A stretch of DNA of 36,422 nt from F1-60-MAGs027 sp044344715 (GTDB lineage: Bacteria > Actinomycetota > Acidimicrobiia > Acidimicrobiales > Ilumatobacteraceae): NCBI GenBank assembly GCA_044344715.1, contig JBIJCI010000014.1:1-36422 (forward strand), in the 5' to 3' direction. Made by a program: the position numbers and the translations under genes. The notes below the pieces were generated by a model that saw only the letters and a program-made list of their open reading frames with translations, was not told the origin of the DNA and did no database searches. This document shows positions 33,067 through 36,422 of the stretch, in pieces (within the stretch, counting starts at the first letter, position 1; each line of letters starts with the position of its first letter).

Positions 33067-33131
33067 TTCGCCACCCTATTGGCGACGAGCACCGAATGCA
33101 TCCGTACGGAACTTGGGTGTCGGAAGTCGCG

Positions 33132-33455
33132 CTACAGCAACGGCCTGAGCTCAACCCTCCGGTTGCACGCTCGCGATCCCCGCATCGCACGTTCGTGCGC
33201 GATCTCCAATGATCCGACGTCGATGATCCAGAGACCGCTGAAGAACTCGTCGCCCCCGAACAGCGAGCCGGACCGGATCTCCGAAGCATCGCCCCGAGCG
33301 TCGACCACGACGGCCGCGCCGGGATCGGCCAGTCCGACGGCGAGTACGAATTCACCGCGCACACGCAGGTCGTCGTTGAATGCGTCGATCGCGGCGATCT
33401 CGTCTCCCTGCGCCGATCGTGAACGTGAATCAATCACGAAGATGACGAAACGCAT
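33132..33455 (-). CDS. YciI-related (DGPF-type) protein
   Basis: A small alpha-beta protein of 107 residues with the YCII pattern: MRFVIFVIDSR at the N-terminus, a helix with DAFNDDLR, the strand EFVLAVGLADP, and the C-terminal half with GGDEFFSGLWIIDVGSLEIA. These proteins are dimeric ferredoxin-like folds of unclear chemistry, often stand-alone; DGPF members are found beside sigma factors, but none is here. The ATG is 36 bases from the divergent CoA-transferase gene. Confidence 0.82.
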   Translation of the reverse strand: MRFVIFVIDSRSRSAQGDEIAAIDAFNDDLRVRGEFVLAVGLADPGAAVVVDARGDASEIRSGSLFGGDEFFSGLWIIDVGSLEIAHERAMRGSRACNRRVELRPLL

Positions 33456-33491
33456 GCATCAAACGTAGGCGCTACACCTAGCCTGCGAACC

Positions 33492-34718
33492 GTGAGGCGC
33501 GTTTTCGAGGCCGAACTCGGTGCGATCTTCGCGGCCCTCCCAACCGCACCGCGTTGCGTCGTGTCCGGTAACTTTGCCACGCCGTCCACCCTGTTGCACC
33601 TGTTCGACCGGCACGTCCCGGTATACCGCCTGCACATGTTGCATGCACAGCGCGGGATTCCCGACCGCCCCGGGGTCGTCTACGAAACGGCGTTCGTCGG
33701 GCCTGGAATGCGTGGTCACCCTCGACTCGAATACGTGCCCTGCCGGCTGAGTCTGGTGCCCAGACTCCTCGCCGGTCCGCTGAGTCCCGACATCGTGCTG
33801 ATCCACACCACCCCACCGCGCGACGGGGTGGTGAGTCTTGGTATCGAGACGAACGTCCTGCCGGCGGCGATCGAGTCGGCGAAACGCAACGGTGGGATCG
33901 TCGTTGCCCAGTCGAATCCGTCGATGCCGTACACGTTCGGCGACTCGGAGATCGAGGAGCAATCCATCGACTACCACATCGAGGTCGATGAGCCGCTCCC
34001 CACCCCGGTCGTTCGGACACCGACCGACGTCGAGCACCGAGTCGGCACGATCGTGGCCGGGGAGGTGACCGACGGTGCGACGTTGCAGGTCGGTATCGGG
34101 GCGATTCCCAACGCAGTCCTTGCCGCGCTGGTCGACAAACGGGGACTATCGGTGTATAGCGAGGTGTTCAGCGATGGTGTGATGGATCTGGTGCGTGCCG
34201 GTGCCACGGACGACTCACTCCCGATCCGTGCATCGTTCCTTTTCGGAACCCAGGAGCTGTACGAATGGGTGAACGGCAATCCCCGGGTTCGGATCTTGCG
34301 AACCGAGACGAGCAACAGTCCCGCCAGGATCGCAGAACAGCGACTCATGACCAGCATCAACGCGGCACTACAGATCGATCTCTACGATCAGGCGAACGCC
34401 GCACGGATCGGTGGTCGCATCTACAGCGGTCTCGGGGGCTCGACCGACTTTCTCGTCGGTGCGATGCATGCATCCGGTGGACGGTCGCTGATCACGTTGC
34501 GTTCCTGGCACGACGGGTCAGACTCCTCGACCATCGTGCCGAAACTCGACGAACCGACCACCCACCTACAACACGGTGCCATCATCACCGAACACGGGGT
34601 TGCACAGGTGTTCGGTCGCAGCCAACGAGACCAAGCACTCTCGATCATCAACGACACGGCGCATCCCCGCGCCCGGGACTGGCTGATGAGCGAGGCCGGT
34701 CGGCTCGGACTCGCGTAG
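33492..34718 (+). CDS. Acetyl-CoA hydrolase/transferase family protein
   Basis: A 408-residue CoA-transferase of the Cat1/4-hydroxybutyrate CoA-transferase group, moving CoA between acyl acids through a glutamyl-CoA thioester. The catalytic glutamate is probably Glu224 in Y-S-E-V-F-S-D-G, after the G-I-G-A-I-P-N-A loop (201-208). The C-terminal part has SGLGGSTDFLVGAMHASGG-like and ITEHGVAQVFG segments, both family hallmarks. Start is GTG 33492. Substrates cannot be predicted; acetate or butyrate are common. Confidence 0.92.
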   Translation: MRRVFEAELGAIFAALPTAPRCVVSGNFATPSTLLHLFDRHVPVYRLHMLHAQRGIPDRPGVVYETAFVGPGMRGHPRLEYVPCRLSLVPRLLAGPLSPDIVLIHTTPPRDGVVSLGIETNVLPAAIESAKRNGGIVVAQSNPSMPYTFGDSEIEEQSIDYHIEVDEPLPTPVVRTPTDVEHRVGTIVAGEVTDGATLQVGIGAIPNAVLAALVDKRGLSVYSEVFSDGVMDLVRAGATDDSLPIRASFLFGTQELYEWVNGNPRVRILRTETSNSPARIAEQRLMTSINAALQIDLYDQANAARIGGRIYSGLGGSTDFLVGAMHASGGRSLITLRSWHDGSDSSTIVPKLDEPTTHLQHGAIITEHGVAQVFGRSQRDQALSIINDTAHPRARDWLMSEAGRLGLA

Positions 34719-34739
34719 TCGTCCGGGATCGTGCGGGCG

Positions 34740-35501
34740 TTAGTCGTCCGAGAGCGGTTGCACGCGCCCCGTGACGGCCCCGCCATCGATGACGAATTCG
34801 GATCCGGTGGAGTAGGTCGCCTCGACCACCATGAACCGAACCATACGTGCAACCTCGGCGGCCTCACCGAAGCGCGCGATCGGTTGCTCCGCCGCAACCG
34901 ATTCATCGAGCCGGGACGTCATCGGCGTGCGGATCGGCCCGGGATGTAGGGACAACACGCGGATGCCGTCGGCGGCGAGGTCGAGGGCGGCGGCCTTGGT
35001 CAATCCCCGAACCCCCCACTTGCTCGCCACGTAGCCGGCGATGTTGGCGTAGCCCTGCAGTCCGGCCGTCGACGAGCAATTGACGATCACCCCGCCACCG
35101 GACATCTTCATGAAGGGCACCACGTGCTTCATCCCGAGGTGGACGCCGAGCAGGTTGACATCGACCACCCGACGGAACTCGTCGGTGTCGTGGGTGGCCG
35201 TGCTGCCGTACGCCACGATGCCCGCATTGTTGAAGAGGGCATTGACGCCGCCCATGAAACGATCGGCGGCGCCCAGTACGTCCTGCCAGCCCGCCGGGTC
35301 GGTCACGTCGTGGCGCGCGAACGCAACGGCGGCCCCCAACTGCTCGGCTGTCGCACGACCTTCATCCTCGAGCACGTCGGTGATGAACACCTTCGCACCG
35401 ATCGAGACGAACTCCTCGGCGGTTGCGCGACCGATTCCGCGCGCACCGCCGGTGACGAGGATTCGTACGTCCCGCGCCGCGCGCGGAGCAGCGCCGATCA
35501 A
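34740..35501 (-). CDS. Short-chain dehydrogenase/reductase
   Basis: A classical SDR of 253 residues with cofactor motif TGGARGIG (17-24), N-N-A-G (91-94), the catalytic Ser143/144, Tyr157 and Lys161 (Y-x-x-x-K). An Asp at the end of strand 2 (near residue 42, TD) points to NAD(H). The TTG at 35501 is used: an earlier in-frame ATG would lie inside the next gene. No clear ribosome site is seen, so coupling to the upstream gene, whose stop is 1 base away, is likely. Substrate unknown. Confidence 0.85.
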   Translation of the reverse strand: MIGAAPRAARDVRILVTGGARGIGRATAEEFVSIGAKVFITDVLEDEGRATAEQLGAAVAFARHDVTDPAGWQDVLGAADRFMGGVNALFNNAGIVAYGSTATHDTDEFRRVVDVNLLGVHLGMKHVVPFMKMSGGGVIVNCSSTAGLQGYANIAGYVASKWGVRGLTKAAALDLAADGIRVLSLHPGPIRTPMTSRLDESVAAEQPIARFGEAAEVARMVRFMVVEATYSTGSEFVIDGGAVTGRVQPLSDD

Positions 35502-35502
35502 A

Positions 35503-36279
35503 TCAGCGACGGATCCGTGTGAAGCCCTTCGGACAACGGGGAGCCGGACCCGAGACCCTTCGGACCTCGTCACCGCGCTTGCAGCGGATCGTGCGGTTGG
35601 GCACCGTCACGACGGTGGTGGTCGGGGCAACCGTCGGGGCGGCGATGGTCAACGTCACGGTGACGAACGACGTCCACGACGTGTCCTCTTCGTCCATCTG
35701 CAACGTGAAGACGGTCTGCGGCAGCGGTGCGGTCGGCGTACCGGAGATGACGCCGGTGAACCGATCCATCGTCAGACCTGCGGGCAGTGCCGGAGTGATG
35801 CTGAAGTTGTACGGCGGGAAGTCCACTCCGATGTCGATGTCGGTGTAGGTGGCGGTGGTCAACGGCTGACCGACGGTACCCGTCACGGTCTGGCATGTCG
35901 GATAGATGCCCTTGGCGGTTGGTGCAGTGACCGAGAGGTTGAACCACTGGGAGGCGCTGCCCGCCGCATTCGTGCCGGTGACGTTGAAGTAGTACATCCC
36001 GACGATCTCCGGCCTACCCGACAACTGGCCCGTCGTTGCATTGAAGCTCATGCCGCGGGGCGGGGTCGGAGTGATCGAGAACGAGGTGATGGCCCCGCCG
36101 GTGGAGTAGATGGTGTATCCACCGAACGTCTGGCACTGCTCGAGGGTGGCGGCGCTCGGACCGACCGTGAACACGGGGGCCCCGGTGTTGGCGGATGACG
36201 GCTGGGCAACCGCCACCAGTGACACGGTGATCAGCACCACGGCAGAAGCGATGCTTCGGCGAATCGACGTGACATTCAT
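35503..36279 (-). CDS. Secreted protein with putative Ig domains and a Cys-rich basic tail
   Basis: A 258-residue exported protein. Signal peptide about residues 6-30 (VVLITVSLVAVAQPSSA-NT). Two putative Ig repeats of the He_PIG type (about 35-120 and 130-215), with P-x-G-M/L-x-F/D-x-x-T-G-x-L/I-S-G-x-P cores. A Thr/Val linker follows, then a basic tail with two cysteines (C...C-P-K-G-F-T-R) ending in RR. This tail type may be a sorting or wall-anchoring tag. ATG 36279 has a perfect AAAGGAGA upstream; longer upstream reading is not needed. It is upstream of the SDR gene with 1 base between them. Confidence 0.83.
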   Translation of the reverse strand: MNVTSIRRSIASAVVLITVSLVAVAQPSSANTGAPVFTVGPSAATLEQCQTFGGYTIYSTGGAITSFSITPTPPRGMSFNATTGQLSGRPEIVGMYYFNVTGTNAAGSASQWFNLSVTAPTAKGIYPTCQTVTGTVGQPLTTATYTDIDIGVDFPPYNFSITPALPAGLTMDRFTGVISGTPTAPLPQTVFTLQMDEEDTSWTSFVTVTLTIAAPTVAPTTTVVTVPNRTIRCKRGDEVRRVSGPAPRCPKGFTRIRR

Positions 36280-36422
36280 GGACGTTTCTCCTTTGGAATG
36301 CGAACGGATAACCGCCCCCACCATAACAGCGGCGCCAACTCCTACGATCGTGCGGGGACGATTCGGTACAGATGTATACGTCACGCACGGAGGATTCCAT
36401 CCAGGATTCGCGCCCCGTGATA

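Overview
The window is a high-GC chromosomal segment with short gaps, many 4-base start/stop overlaps and frequent GTG/TTG starts. Gene content points to an aerobic actinobacterium: NDH-2, cytochrome P450, an RipA/CwlO-like NlpC/P60 protein, SCP2-like and MOSC proteins, and several small conserved actinobacterial proteins. An Acidimicrobiia-type organism is my best guess, inferred from the overall protein style and not from a marker gene. No stretch over 300 bases lacks a gene, except where tRNA remnants and a decayed gene occupy it.

Left part (1-16.6 kb): an SCP2-like protein, then minus-strand central metabolism: malate dehydrogenase, an OafA-type acyltransferase fused to an SGNH domain, methylenetetrahydrofolate reductase, succinyl-CoA ligase (sucD, sucC) and a stand-alone B12-binding mutase subunit. 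The last three fit a propionyl/methylmalonyl-CoA to succinate route. Next is a compact thioredoxin / CsoR-family repressor / 56-aa Cys-rich protein operon. A 20-bp perfect palindrome fills most of the spacer of its promoter. Then come PcrA helicase, P450, dienelactone hydrolase and the NlpC/P60 protein in one overlapping run, followed by GMP synthase, a small membrane protein and an EamA transporter. The 3' ends of pcrA and guaA both carry tandem repeats with a 47-bp period.

Middle (16.6-25.7 kb): an FMN riboswitch controls ribD-ribBA-ribH, with no riboflavin synthase gene in the run. A secreted prokaryotic phospholipase A2 follows, whose signal peptide is recovered only if translation starts at ATT. 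Then a CoA-type Nudix hydrolase with a 55-aa partner, a secreted trypsin-like protease with FN3-like repeats, an asparaginase of the ReAV type, a small membrane protein, a MOSC protein and an HSL-family esterase.

Right part (25.7-36.4 kb): a tRNA-Arg(TCG) gene is followed by two further copies of its 3' end, about 3.0 and 4.0 kb downstream. They bracket two integrase-less segments: A holds a polytopic membrane protein and NDH-2; B holds only a frameshifted SDR pseudogene. Beyond the last copy lie two divergent collagen-like secreted proteins, a large secreted protein of unknown function, a YciI-like protein, a CoA-transferase, an SDR oxidoreductase and a secreted Ig-like protein. This end of the window is accessory and surface-oriented in character.
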